Assembly: GCF_900182605.1 (NCBI RefSeq)
Contig: NZ_FXTB01000006.1
Span: forward strand, 124,001 to 188,000
Reading direction: 5' to 3'
Source of the DNA: Saccharicrinis carchari
Lineage (GTDB): Bacteria > Bacteroidota > Bacteroidia > Bacteroidales > Marinilabiliaceae
Length of the DNA stretch: 64,000 bases
The notes beneath the pieces are model-generated. The model was not told where the DNA came from and ran no database searches. It saw only the letters and a list, made by a program, of their open reading frames with translations. The translations under genes were made by a program, and so were the position numbers. Shown here piece by piece: positions 12,324 through 20,342 of this stretch. Each line of letters begins with the position of its first letter. Position 1 is the first letter of the stretch.

Positions 12324-13711
12324 AAAAATCGTTGCCCACCTTGCTTTTTTTCTTCATCCTAACCAATTGTTATGCCCAATTTCAAACAGAAGACAAAGGT
12401 ACAATTGTTACCCTAAAAGTAGCAGAAGTATCAACAGGCGAAATACTACTGTCTCAGCACGAGGAATTGCGTTTAACACCCGCTTCGCTTACCAAAATAA
12501 TAACTACTGCAACAGCGCTGGAATTGCTGGGACCCGAATTCACTTATTCTACTAAGTTTTATGCTTTAGGAAAGATTAAAAAAGGCAAGTTGTTAGGTAA
12601 CTTGCTTATAAAATCAAGTGGCGACCCTACCTTGGGTTCGAAATATTTTGAGCAAACCAAGCCCGAGATAATTTACAACAGCTTGGCCAATGCGCTTAAT
12701 ATGGCCGGCATAAAAAGTATCGACGGAACAGTTGTTATTGAATCGGATAAGATAAATTATTCGGCCCCGAGACTATGGGAAGACATGGGCAATTATTATG
12801 GTGCCTCGCCCCAAGGCTTTAACTGGCGCGACAATACCGCCGTGCTCACATTGCGGTCGGCAGAAATCGGCAGTACGGCTACACTTGTTTCTTTAGAGCC
12901 GCATATTGCACCTTATACAGTTCGTTGCCTTGCCGTGGCAGGATCGCACAACAAGGATAGTGCCTACGTATATGGCCTAAAAAACCTGCCTGAATGGTGG
13001 ATAGAAGGATCTATACCGCCACATCGCCATAAATTCAGGATTAAATCGGCTCTGCCCGATCCGGCACAAGCCTTTAAAAACGGTCTGGAGGATTTTCTGC
13101 GCAATCGAGGGATAAACATCAGTCACAACCCGCCTTTGCACGCTGCTAGTACGGAGCAAATCACCCTATTTACGCATCAATCACCCCCACTGTCCGGGAT
13201 AATCAAAACCATTAATCAGCAAAGCCATAACCTTTTCGCCGACCAACTTTTATTAACATTGGGTAAACTATTCAAGGGAACACCATCATGGGATAATGGC
13301 AACCAAGTTGTTCGGGAGTTTTGGCTAAATAAAATATCTTTTGAAGATAATTTCCGTTTACGCGACGGAAGTGGTCTTACGCCCAAAAACCTGATTTCGG
13401 CCAGTGGGATGGTAGAGCTGCTTATCTGGATGGAGCAAAACAGTAAAAACTTTGCGTTTTATGCCCAGTCCCTCGCCAAAGGCGGTGAGACAGGCACCTT
13501 GCGCACCACTTTTAAAAATCCGGCAATAAAAGGCAAACTGATAGGAAAAAGCGGGTCGATGGAAGGGGTACTGGGCTACTGTGGTTATCTCACCACGCTT
13601 TCCGGAAAAAAAACTGCCTTCTGCATCCTTACCAATAATTATATAGTGCCTACAAAACAGATAAGAGAAAAAATAGATCAGATAATGACCGGGCTGATAC
13701 TTGAAAAATAA
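12320..13711 (+). CDS. dacB: D-alanyl-D-alanine carboxypeptidase/endopeptidase (PBP4, S13)
   Basis: 463-residue class C penicillin-binding protein that trims or cleaves peptidoglycan peptide cross-links in the periplasm. The signal peptide is about residues 1-19 (ends NCYAQ). All three active-site motifs are present: SxxK at 56-59 (SLTK), SxN at 302-304 (SHN), and the KTG-box variant KSG at 410-412. The long insertion between SxxK and SxN is the family's extra domain. Its start overlaps the upstream lipoprotein stop by 4 bp, and the nitrilase gene begins 21 bp after its stop, so the three genes form one operon. Confidence 0.95.
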   Translation: MKKSLPTLLFFFILTNCYAQFQTEDKGTIVTLKVAEVSTGEILLSQHEELRLTPASLTKIITTATALELLGPEFTYSTKFYALGKIKKGKLLGNLLIKSSGDPTLGSKYFEQTKPEIIYNSLANALNMAGIKSIDGTVVIESDKINYSAPRLWEDMGNYYGASPQGFNWRDNTAVLTLRSAEIGSTATLVSLEPHIAPYTVRCLAVAGSHNKDSAYVYGLKNLPEWWIEGSIPPHRHKFRIKSALPDPAQAFKNGLEDFLRNRGINISHNPPLHAASTEQITLFTHQSPPLSGIIKTINQQSHNLFADQLLLTLGKLFKGTPSWDNGNQVVREFWLNKISFEDNFRLRDGSGLTPKNLISASGMVELLIWMEQNSKNFAFYAQSLAKGGETGTLRTTFKNPAIKGKLIGKSGSMEGVLGYCGYLTTLSGKKTAFCILTNNYIVPTKQIREKIDQIMTGLILEK

Positions 13712-13732
13712 TTAAAACGGAAGGAATCTATT

Positions 13733-14509
13733 ATGACTTTTAATATCGCATTGGTTCAACACGACATCATTTGGGAAGATACCAAAAGTAATTTAAGCAA
13801 GCTGAGCGATTTGATTGATAACACTCAACCCCATGTTGACTTAGTAGTTCTGCCCGAAATGTTTGCTACAGGCTTTTCGATGAACAGCACAAAAATTGCA
13901 CAAGGTATGGACGGTGAAGTCCTTAGCTGGTTAAAGCAAAAAGCCAAAGAAAAAGGAATGGCTATCATGGGTTCACAAGCAATCAAAGAAAAAGGGAAAT
14001 TTTACAACCGCGCACTATTCGTATTCCCCAACCAACAGGTGCTCCATTACAACAAAAGGCATCTTTTTAGTCCCGGAAATGAGCATCTAAATTATTCTCC
14101 GGGTCGCGAGCGGCAAATATTCAATTACAAAGGTATTCGTATTTTACCGCAAATATGTTACGATTTGCGATTCCCTGTTTGGAGCCGAAACAGAAACGAT
14201 TACGATTTGGCTATTTATATGGCCAACTGGCCGGCTGCCCGACAACATGTTTGGAACACCTTATTAAAAGCCAGAGCCATCGAAAACCAATGCTATGTTT
14301 GCGGCCTCAACCGGGTGGGCTCAGGTGGCAACATCAATTACATAGGCGAATCGCAAGTTATTGACTTTAAAGGTGTATCCCTATTAAATTTAGATAAACA
14401 AGTAGATGTTATAAGATATTGCACTTTTGATTTTAATAAACTAAAATTATTTAAAGAGAAATTTGCCGCACACAAAGACGGGGATAACTTTAATTTGATT
14501 GTAGATTAA
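13733..14509 (+). CDS. Nitrilase-superfamily omega-amidase (YafV/NIT2-like)
   Basis: 258-residue cytoplasmic carbon-nitrogen hydrolase. The Glu-Lys-Cys triad is E42 (LPEMF), K108 (NKRHLF) and C142 (QICYDLRFP). The FSPGNEH and CYDLRFPVW contexts are typical of the branch containing YafV and NIT2, omega-amidases that hydrolyse alpha-ketoglutaramate or alpha-ketosuccinamate to oxoacid and ammonia as metabolite repair. It is the last gene of the lipoprotein-dacB-amidase operon and is preceded by a purine-rich GGAAGGA, one of few Shine-Dalgarno-like sequences here. Family assignment is firm; the exact substrate is inferred. Confidence 0.9.
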   Translation: MTFNIALVQHDIIWEDTKSNLSKLSDLIDNTQPHVDLVVLPEMFATGFSMNSTKIAQGMDGEVLSWLKQKAKEKGMAIMGSQAIKEKGKFYNRALFVFPNQQVLHYNKRHLFSPGNEHLNYSPGRERQIFNYKGIRILPQICYDLRFPVWSRNRNDYDLAIYMANWPAARQHVWNTLLKARAIENQCYVCGLNRVGSGGNINYIGESQVIDFKGVSLLNLDKQVDVIRYCTFDFNKLKLFKEKFAAHKDGDNFNLIVD

Positions 14510-14607
14510 TTTTTACAATTCCTTCGCTTGCAAACTAACAATTTTATAGTTAAATTTAAAACAAATACTTTTTGATTAGTATTTAATCGACTCAATCCGC
14601 AAAAATT

Positions 14608-14907
14608 ATGAAAAACTATAAAATACAAATTGAGGATACAGAGGTGCAGTTTTTTAGACATCTGATGGATAAATTGGGTTTTACAAAGTACGAAGAAATA
14701 AAACCTGTTAACGAGCCACGTGTATATCCCGGTGGAAATTTTGAGATTCGATCCTCAAATAATCCAGCTCCAAAGTCAGATACAAACCTATCCGCAGGTA
14801 ATAGTAGTTTAGGTAAGCAACAATCTTCTAATACAAGAAAAGATGCCATGAAAGATATCAGGGACATCATCTCCCGAATTGACCGGGAAAGAAATAAAAA
14901 CAAATAA
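14608..14907 (+). CDS. Small hypothetical protein, antitoxin-like N-terminus
   Basis: 99-residue soluble protein, not firmly recognised. The first 35 residues (KIQIEDTEVQFFRHLMDKLGF then YEEI) resemble small Bacteroidota proteins that open with a beta-strand, a helix with FF..L...LGF, and often accompany RelE-type toxins. The middle is Ser/Asn/Pro-rich and low in complexity. The C-terminal 20 residues (MKDIRDIISRIDRER) form a charged amphipathic helix. No toxin gene lies beside it. It is a single-gene unit followed by a strong terminator. Confidence 0.7.
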   Translation: MKNYKIQIEDTEVQFFRHLMDKLGFTKYEEIKPVNEPRVYPGGNFEIRSSNNPAPKSDTNLSAGNSSLGKQQSSNTRKDAMKDIRDIISRIDRERNKNK

Positions 14908-14933
14908 TGTATTACTCTATATTGGAATAAATT

Positions 14934-14955
14934 AGCCCCTTTGGGGCTTTTTTTT
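14934..14955 (+). terminator. Intrinsic terminator
   Basis: AGCCCC and GGGGCT form a tight stem with a TTT-type loop, followed directly by seven T residues; classic Rho-independent form. Confidence 0.9.
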
Positions 14956-15020
14956 ATGCAAAAAATGACATAAGGCATAAATTTTGTTTAAAATATTTTG
15001 CCAAATAAAAAACTAACAGC

Positions 15021-15653
15021 ATGAAAACTCTACTATTTACAATCATTTTTGCAATTTTATCGCTATCTGCTTATACACAATCAGAGGAAATACAAGCGGA
15101 GAAAATATACGAAACGGTAAACCAGGTGCCTGTTTTCACAAAAAACAGAGGGCATGTTCAAAAATATTTAAGCAAAAACCTGCAATATCCTGTAGACGCA
15201 CTGGCCAAAGCTGTTGAAGGCAAGGTACTGGTGTCATTTGTGGTAAGCAGCAGTGGTAATATCAAAGACATTAGGCTAGAAGAAGGCCTTACCCCAAGCA
15301 CCAACGAAGAAGCCTTAAGGGTGGTAGGTACAATGGAAAAATGGAAACCTGCCAAATTAGACGGGCGCAACGTAGCCACACAAGTAACTATTCCCGTACA
15401 TTTTTATCTGTCGGAGGAAAACAAGCAACTAAGCCAACAGTTAAAACCATTTTACATAAATAACAACCCTCCCCTATTTATAGTGGATAAGAAAAAAGTA
15501 CTGGGACTCACCACCTTGGCATATTACAACATAAAATCGATTCGCGTAATAAAAGGTGAAAAAGCGATGGATTTATACGGCAAAGACGCAAAAAATGGTG
15601 TGTTGGTAATTGAAACTAAAAGAGGAACACCAAGAAATTATCAGAGGTATTAG
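15021..15653 (+). CDS. Secreted TonB-C domain protein with a plug-like C-terminus
   Basis: 210 residues. A signal peptide covers about 1-20 (ends SAYTQS). Residues 45-130 are a TonB C-terminal domain: LQYPVDALAKAVEGKVLVSF, VVSSSGNI, then MEKWKPAKLDGRNV and the closing strand TIPVHFYL. Residues 150-202 look like part of a TonB-dependent receptor plug: PLFIVDKKKV, IKSIRVIKG, DLYGKDAKNGVLVIETKRG, matching the usual VVDG/IExIEVLKG/YGxxGANGVIxITTK pattern. There is no proline-rich spacer and no obvious uncleaved anchor. It therefore does not look like a functional TonB energy transducer and may bind partners in the periplasm. No receptor gene is adjacent. Confidence 0.82.
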   Translation: MKTLLFTIIFAILSLSAYTQSEEIQAEKIYETVNQVPVFTKNRGHVQKYLSKNLQYPVDALAKAVEGKVLVSFVVSSSGNIKDIRLEEGLTPSTNEEALRVVGTMEKWKPAKLDGRNVATQVTIPVHFYLSEENKQLSQQLKPFYINNNPPLFIVDKKKVLGLTTLAYYNIKSIRVIKGEKAMDLYGKDAKNGVLVIETKRGTPRNYQRY

Positions 15654-15820
15654 TAATTTCATACACATTCCTTTTTCAGTACAGACCATCGCACGGGCAC
15701 CGTTGAATGGAGGCTTATAATATTTTACAGGAAGTCTTTATTCATAAATAACGATGTTCGTCAGGTAAAATACAAGCAATCATCATTCAGATAACCGGCG
15801 GCCTCCTTCCAAAAATGGAA

Positions 15821-15854
15821 GTTGCATGTTATGCTGCACAGCATGTTATGCAAC
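15821..15854. terminator. Hairpin between convergent genes
   Basis: GTTGCAT pairs with ATGCAAC and CATGCTG-type bases pair inside (6 bp) across a 3-base internal loop. The 11-mer GCATGTTATGC occurs twice in it as a direct repeat. It lies between two converging genes and probably serves both, although the T-run on the right side is weak (CCTTTTC). Confidence 0.5.
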
Positions 15855-15893
15855 CTTTTCAACAACATTGAACATTGGTATTTTTTTATGTGC

Positions 15894-16310
15894 TTAGTCC
15901 AATTGCCTAAGCACCGCTTCAACCTTACCCATTTGGGCTTGGCGTGCTAGCGAATACGTTGCCGATTCTAAGTCCACCAGCTTGTAAAGCTGCATTGATT
16001 TAAGGTAACATTCTTTAGCTTTTTCTTGGTCATGGTTTTTAAGATGAAGATCGCCACCGGCCGATATTAAGCCTGCCAGCACTTCGAGCCCTTCAAAACT
16101 TTCGCCAAATTTATTTTCTAAAACAGCACGCAGCTGCCTAATATCCATATCCAGCATGGTATCTTCATTTATATCAAAACCCCGTTTTAGCCCCTGGATA
16201 TAGAGCTTCTGTGCCTCTTCTGTATCTCCCTTACTAAGCAAAGCAAGCATGGCGGCAATCATTTTGCCAATCTCCTCTATCATCCGTAAAATATAATCTT
16301 TTCGTATCAT
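15894..16310 (-). CDS. Small hypothetical helical (TPR-like) protein
   Basis: 138-residue soluble protein, entirely helical by composition. It opens MIRKDYILRMIEEIGKMIAAM, which recalls small proteins grouped as DUF6483 (tentative, from memory). A TPR-like stretch follows (LISAGGDLHLKNHDQEKAKECYLKSM), ending in a polar helix. There is no signal peptide and no catalytic motif. It converges on the TonB-C/plug gene and lies downstream of another small unknown gene on the same strand, separated from it by a strong terminator at 16442-16478, so it should have its own promoter. Confidence 0.75.
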   Translation of the reverse strand: MIRKDYILRMIEEIGKMIAAMLALLSKGDTEEAQKLYIQGLKRGFDINEDTMLDMDIRQLRAVLENKFGESFEGLEVLAGLISAGGDLHLKNHDQEKAKECYLKSMQLYKLVDLESATYSLARQAQMGKVEAVLRQLD

Positions 16311-16441
16311 TCTCTGCCAGCTTCAATTTTAGTACACTAAAGCAATTTGGGATGTTTTTTTATTTTAAATACAACACCTCACTAAAATACTAATATTTAC
16401 CAAATAAACTGATTACCCGGTACAAACACTTCACATTCAAA

Positions 16442-16478
16442 AAAAACGCCGTTTTGAAATTCAAAACGGCGTTTTTAT
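16442..16478 (-). terminator. Strong symmetric terminator
   Basis: AAAAACGCCGTTTTGA and TCAAAACGGCGTTTTT form a perfect 16-bp stem around a 3-nt loop. It ends the minus-strand gene at 16506-16964. With A and T tracts on both sides it could act in either direction. Confidence 0.88.
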
Positions 16479-16505
16479 TCTTATCCTTTGGCATTCCACT
16501 TTGTC

Positions 16506-16964
16506 CTATTCGGCATATCCTTCGTCGTCGGCAATAGGCCCAAACTGTATTTCCGTTACCTGATCATTTTCGAGCCAGAAGTTTAAATCTGCATCATAAA
16601 AAGATATCAGCTCATGGTTCGGTGTTTCAACCGACGAAACGTCTTCCCTTTCATATTCACCCAAATCAAGTTTGGCTACCTTTTGCAACAGTTCCTCGCT
16701 CGAGGTGCCTATTAACTGGAGCCCTTCCAGGCGAACCTCAGGGCTGCTTACGGCTATTGAACTTAAGTGCCACCCGTCGAGCTGATCAAAAGAAACGGAA
16801 ACTTCCATCTCGTCGTAATGATACGCTTCCGTGTTATCATCCTTCATATCGCTACTGCTGTAAGTATCAATCTCATCGGGCTGACCCCATATTTTTTTTA
16901 CTTCGTCACGAGTCATTCCAAAACGGATATTACCCATGCCCTCACCTATTAAAATATTATCCAT
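16506..16964 (-). CDS. Hypothetical acidic protein (SmpA-like opening motif)
   Basis: 152-residue acidic cytoplasmic protein. The opening IGEGMGNIRFGMTRDEVKKIWG with Q-P-D-E next matches the general 'I..G.S..EV...LG.P' pattern found in SmpA/BamE-like domains and several immunity-type proteins. The rest alternates beta-strands and short acidic helices (VSVSFDQLDGWHLSSIAV, FYDADLNFWLE). No signal peptide. It is a single-gene unit with a strong terminator. I do not recognise a function; a housekeeping or immunity role are both possible. Confidence 0.7.
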   Translation of the reverse strand: MDNILIGEGMGNIRFGMTRDEVKKIWGQPDEIDTYSSSDMKDDNTEAYHYDEMEVSVSFDQLDGWHLSSIAVSSPEVRLEGLQLIGTSSEELLQKVAKLDLGEYEREDVSSVETPNHELISFYDADLNFWLENDQVTEIQFGPIADDEGYAE

Positions 16965-17127
16965 TACAATATATGTTTAAATAAATCACTTTTTTAATGA
17001 TTTGTATTTGATATTGCATGCAATATAGGCTAATAATTATTTAATACAAGCCACAGAAAAGCAATATTTATCTTTCCCTGCGATTCTCACAAAAAATAAT
17101 AGGTGACTGGGAAAAACTACTTAAATA

Positions 17128-18006
17128 TTACAATTTTTTTATGATTTGTTTAAAATCGCGTGAGCAGCTAACCAGATAAAAGTTATCAGGCACTTCATCG
17201 GCGTGATGTTTTATCTGAAGTCCTGTAAGAATAAATGGTGTGTCGGGAAAGGTAGATTTGTATCTCTCCAGTTTTTCCTTCACATCGGTATTAGATGGAG
17301 GATTTACGAGTGCGGTAAAAAAAGCATCGGCTTTTTGTATTTGATGTATGGTTTCTAAATCGGTAAATGGTACAGATATCCCAAGGTAGATAACACCGAA
17401 ACCTTCTTTACGAGCCAAAAGACTATAAAACAGCAAACTAATTTCGTGGAGCTCCCCTTCCGGCAAGAAAAATATAATCCGTTTATTGCGATGCTCCGTT
17501 GCCATCTCGTTATCAATGGCAACAATTAGTTTTTGGCGTATCAAGTTACTAATAAAATGTTCCTGTGCAGGGTTAATGGTTCCGGCCTGCCACAAAATAC
17601 CTATTCTGTCTAAAAATGGAAACAGGATTTTTTCAACAGTGTTTTCAAAACCAATTTTTATAATGGAATTGGTTAATATTCCATTGAACTTATGCTCGTT
17701 CAGCTCTAACATACTCACTACTAAACCTTCTATCTGAACATTGGTATTGCTGTGATCCAAGCTTAGATCTATCACCTTTTCTTTGAGCTGGTGGTTATTG
17801 AGACCCGCTATTTTAGATATCTTAAACCCATTTTGATATAAAATAGATATATTAAGAATCCGTTTTAAATCATCATCCGTATATTGCCTGATATTGGTTT
17901 CGGTTCGCATTGGCTCAATAACAGCATATCTTCGTTCCCAAATACGTATGGTATGGGCTTTGATTCCGGATATTTTTTCTAAATCTTTTATTGAATATAC
18001 TGCCAT
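17128..18006 (-). CDS. MerR-family regulator with B12-binding domain (CarH/LitR-like)
   Basis: 292 residues. The N-terminal MerR winged helix is at about 4-70 (YSIKDLEKISGIKAHTIRIW, then ERRY). A helical bundle follows at 90-165 with the adenosylcobalamin-cap signature W-x9-EH (W139, E149, H150). A Rossmann-like B12 domain starts near 177, with ELHEIS at 185-190 in place of the usual (D/E)xHxxG, so the lower-ligand His (H187) is kept and the Gly is Ser. CarH proteins bind AdoCbl in the dark, repress, and fall apart in light. The position after the Trp, which is the light-adduct His in Thermus CarH, is Gln here (Q140), so photochemistry may differ. No carotenoid genes are nearby; the FAS1 lipoprotein gene is upstream on the same strand. 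Confidence 0.87.
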   Translation of the reverse strand: MAVYSIKDLEKISGIKAHTIRIWERRYAVIEPMRTETNIRQYTDDDLKRILNISILYQNGFKISKIAGLNNHQLKEKVIDLSLDHSNTNVQIEGLVVSMLELNEHKFNGILTNSIIKIGFENTVEKILFPFLDRIGILWQAGTINPAQEHFISNLIRQKLIVAIDNEMATEHRNKRIIFFLPEGELHEISLLFYSLLARKEGFGVIYLGISVPFTDLETIHQIQKADAFFTALVNPPSNTDVKEKLERYKSTFPDTPFILTGLQIKHHADEVPDNFYLVSCSRDFKQIIKKL

Positions 18007-18193
18007 GATTTAAATTGTGTTCGGTTTGCGTTTAAGGTGATCCTGTTTTTTTTTGAATTCAAAAGCTTCAACAAGGTATTTCTACAAAGCTTTAAGCCAA
18101 AACTACAATTCTTTAACCCTTACTTGCTTGTTTTTGTTCATCAAATTTAATATAACTTTAGGCAAAAGCAAGCGATGGAGCCATGTATATAAA

Positions 18194-18268
18194 AAGAGCA
18201 GAGCGTCCACAGTAAAACCACCTGCCATATGGCCAGTTTGATTTACTGAAAACTCTCCGCTCTCTGAT
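18194..18268 (-). terminator. Long two-part hairpin downstream of the FAS1 gene
   Basis: Read on the minus strand, AGAGAGCG pairs with CGCTCTGCTCT (bulged) and CAGTAAA pairs with TTTACTG, with an inner CCATATGG palindrome. A TTTTTAT tract follows. It probably terminates the FAS1 gene, but it is larger than a plain terminator. The surrounding 301-bp gap (18007-18307) contains nothing else I can support. Confidence 0.55.
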
Positions 18269-18307
18269 ACGGCCTTTAATAAGTATTAAACTCTATCCGT
18301 TATATGC

Positions 18308-19960
18308 TTATGGCATAATAACTTTGCCAACAACATGTACAACGCCATTATCTGCATCCAGGTCTGCTGTTATAACATTCACATCTCCATCTATTACAAC
18401 ACCATGGCTTATATCCACAGCTATTTTTTTGGCCGTATTCAATGTTTGAACTTCACCATTGGTCAAATCTGTGGACATCACCTTACCAGCTACAACATGA
18501 GAGAGTAAAATTGGTGTTAATGTTTCTTTTGACAGATCGGCTATTCCAGTCACGCCATCCAGTGTGGCAAATAATGCTTCAAAAGCTGCATTATTGGGTG
18601 CAAATACTGTGAAAGGACCTTCCCCCTGCAATGTTTCAACCAGCTCAGCTTTTGTGAGTGCTTCTACCAGTATGGAGAATTCCATATTTCCAGCTGCTAT
18701 ATCTACAACAGAGGTTGCATTGGATGCTGAAATTACCTTATCAATAACATGAACCACACCATTACTTGCGCTTATATCGGCGGCTGTAACCGTAATACCA
18801 TAATCAATTTTTACACCATCACCAACATCAACACGAATGCTTTTGCCATCATTTAAAGTGGGCACTGAACCGCTTGACAAGTCCGTTGACATAACATTAC
18901 CGGCAACAACATGAGAAAGCAATATAGGTGTTAAGGCTTCTTTGGAAAGATCTGCTATTCCCGATACACCTTCCAAGGCGGCAAACAATGCTTCAAAAGC
19001 TGTGTTAGTTGGTGCAAAAACCGTAAACGGACCTTCGCCCTGCAATGTACTAACCAATTCGACTTTGGCCAGCGCCTCTACTAAGATAGAGAAATCAGGA
19101 TTCCGAACTGCAATATCTACAATGGTATAATTTTGGGCAGATATCACCTTATCAACAATATGAATAACCCCATTATCACCAAGCACGTCGGCATCAGTAA
19201 CGTTTACATCTCCATCAATTACAACACCCGCGCTAATATCCACAAATAGTTTTTTGTTTGTATTTAATGTAGGCACGGTTCCATTAGCCAAATCTGCTGC
19301 CAAAACATTGCCGCTAACAACATGCGATAACAAGATAGGCGTTAAAGCTTCGGCTGAAAGATCAGCTATGCCGGACACACCATCCATCGTGGCAAATAAG
19401 GTCTCAAAAGCGGCATTGTTTGGTGCAAAAACCGTAAAAGGACCCGTTCCACTAAGTGTTGATACCAAATCGGCTTTCGTGAGCGCTTCTACCAAAATGG
19501 AGAAATCATCATTTCCAAGCGCGATATCTACAACCGTGTTAGGTTCTTCGTAATTTTCCGGGGAGATCACCTTGTTAACAATGTGCACAACCCCATTATC
19601 TGCAACTTTATCGGCACCGGTTACTGTTACATCTCCGTCTATAACAACACCATTACTTATATCTACTACAATACTTTTACCTGTATTTAAGGTTGGTACT
19701 GCTCCATTGGTCAGCGCTGATGATCGTACATCCCCTGCCACAACGTGTGAAAGTAAGATCGGTGTTAAGGCTTCCGCTGAAAGGTCGTCTATACCGGAAA
19801 CACCTTCCATAGTAGCAAATAAATCGGTAAAGGCAGTATTGGTTGGCGCAAAAACAGTAAATGGCCCATTTCCATTTAGGGTAGAAACCAAATCGGCTTT
19901 TGTAAGTGCCGCCACCAATATAGAAAAGTCCTGACTGCTAAGTGCAATATCTACAACCGT
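18308..19960 (-). repeat. Four tandem FAS1-encoding DNA repeats (~410-425 bp)
   Basis: Units of roughly 410-425 bp, with boundaries near 18718, 19127 and 19540, share long runs of similar DNA such as the segments encoding GPFTVFAP and ILLSHVVAG. Their similarity makes the locus prone to recombination and copy-number change. Confidence 0.8.
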
Positions 19961-20074
19961 ATTGGTTTCTACAGGTTTCGGCTTGTCGTCATCATCATCG
20001 CATGAAGTTAGTGAGAACCCTAAAAACATTAGCATCGCAAAGATGGAATAAAAACTAAATTTTTGTGCTTTCAT
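18308..20074 (-). CDS. Lipoprotein with four fasciclin (FAS1) domains
   Basis: 588-residue surface or periplasmic lipoprotein. The signal ends FSLTSC with the lipidated Cys at 25, followed by an Asp run. Four FAS1 domains of about 137 residues fill the rest, starting near 39, 178, 316 and 455. Each opens VVDIA...DFSILVEAL, then GPFTVFAP.N.AF, a second box ILLSHVVAG, and ends NGVVHIVDKVI. FAS1 domains mediate adhesion between cells or to polysaccharides. The four copies are very alike, which points to internal duplication. It is a single-gene unit upstream of the B12-type MerR regulator; whether that regulator controls it is unknown. Confidence 0.94.
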   Translation of the reverse strand: MKAQKFSFYSIFAMLMFLGFSLTSCDDDDDKPKPVETNTVVDIALSSQDFSILVAALTKADLVSTLNGNGPFTVFAPTNTAFTDLFATMEGVSGIDDLSAEALTPILLSHVVAGDVRSSALTNGAVPTLNTGKSIVVDISNGVVIDGDVTVTGADKVADNGVVHIVNKVISPENYEEPNTVVDIALGNDDFSILVEALTKADLVSTLSGTGPFTVFAPNNAAFETLFATMDGVSGIADLSAEALTPILLSHVVSGNVLAADLANGTVPTLNTNKKLFVDISAGVVIDGDVNVTDADVLGDNGVIHIVDKVISAQNYTIVDIAVRNPDFSILVEALAKVELVSTLQGEGPFTVFAPTNTAFEALFAALEGVSGIADLSKEALTPILLSHVVAGNVMSTDLSSGSVPTLNDGKSIRVDVGDGVKIDYGITVTAADISASNGVVHVIDKVISASNATSVVDIAAGNMEFSILVEALTKAELVETLQGEGPFTVFAPNNAAFEALFATLDGVTGIADLSKETLTPILLSHVVAGKVMSTDLTNGEVQTLNTAKKIAVDISHGVVIDGDVNVITADLDADNGVVHVVGKVIMP

Positions 20075-20307
20075 AATTTTTTGTTTTAGTGCTGATTTTT
20101 AATTTAAATAATAGTCTGAAAATTTGTTTGTTGGCCACTTCTTAATTGACGTGGTCAAGTTTGTTTAATAAATTAGTTTAAAAGCTAAACATCAACATGC
20201 TTATTTTTGTTCATTCTTTTTTGTATTTTATTAAACACTATATGAAAAATCTATTATTCTACTCACAAACAGCGGTGTGCTTATCCGTTAAATCCGAGTT
20301 AAAAGAT

Positions 20308-20315
20308 TAACTTTG
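20308..20315 (+). promoter_or_regulatory. -7 box of the yicC-gmk-nadD operon
   Basis: TAACTTTG is an exact match to the Bacteroidetes TAnnTTTG box, ending 27 bp before the yicC ATG. No clear -33 TTTG is visible. Confidence 0.5.
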
Positions 20316-20342
20316 TGGCTTCAAAAAAAACAGTTTTACCTT

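Noticed and set aside
16442-16478. Perfect palindrome considered as an attachment or integration site
   Set aside because: Position just after a gene, G+C-rich centre and flanking A/T tracts fit a terminator; no integrase or tRNA is near.
18053-18241. 62-codon plus-strand frame in the spacer before the FAS1 gene
   Set aside because: It runs through the long hairpin, has no conserved character and no promoter-like box at a sensible distance.
18308-19960. Regular repeats that could suggest a CRISPR-like or satellite array
   Set aside because: The ~410-bp period and open frame show that these are coding FAS1 domain repeats; no short repeats with unique spacers exist in the window.
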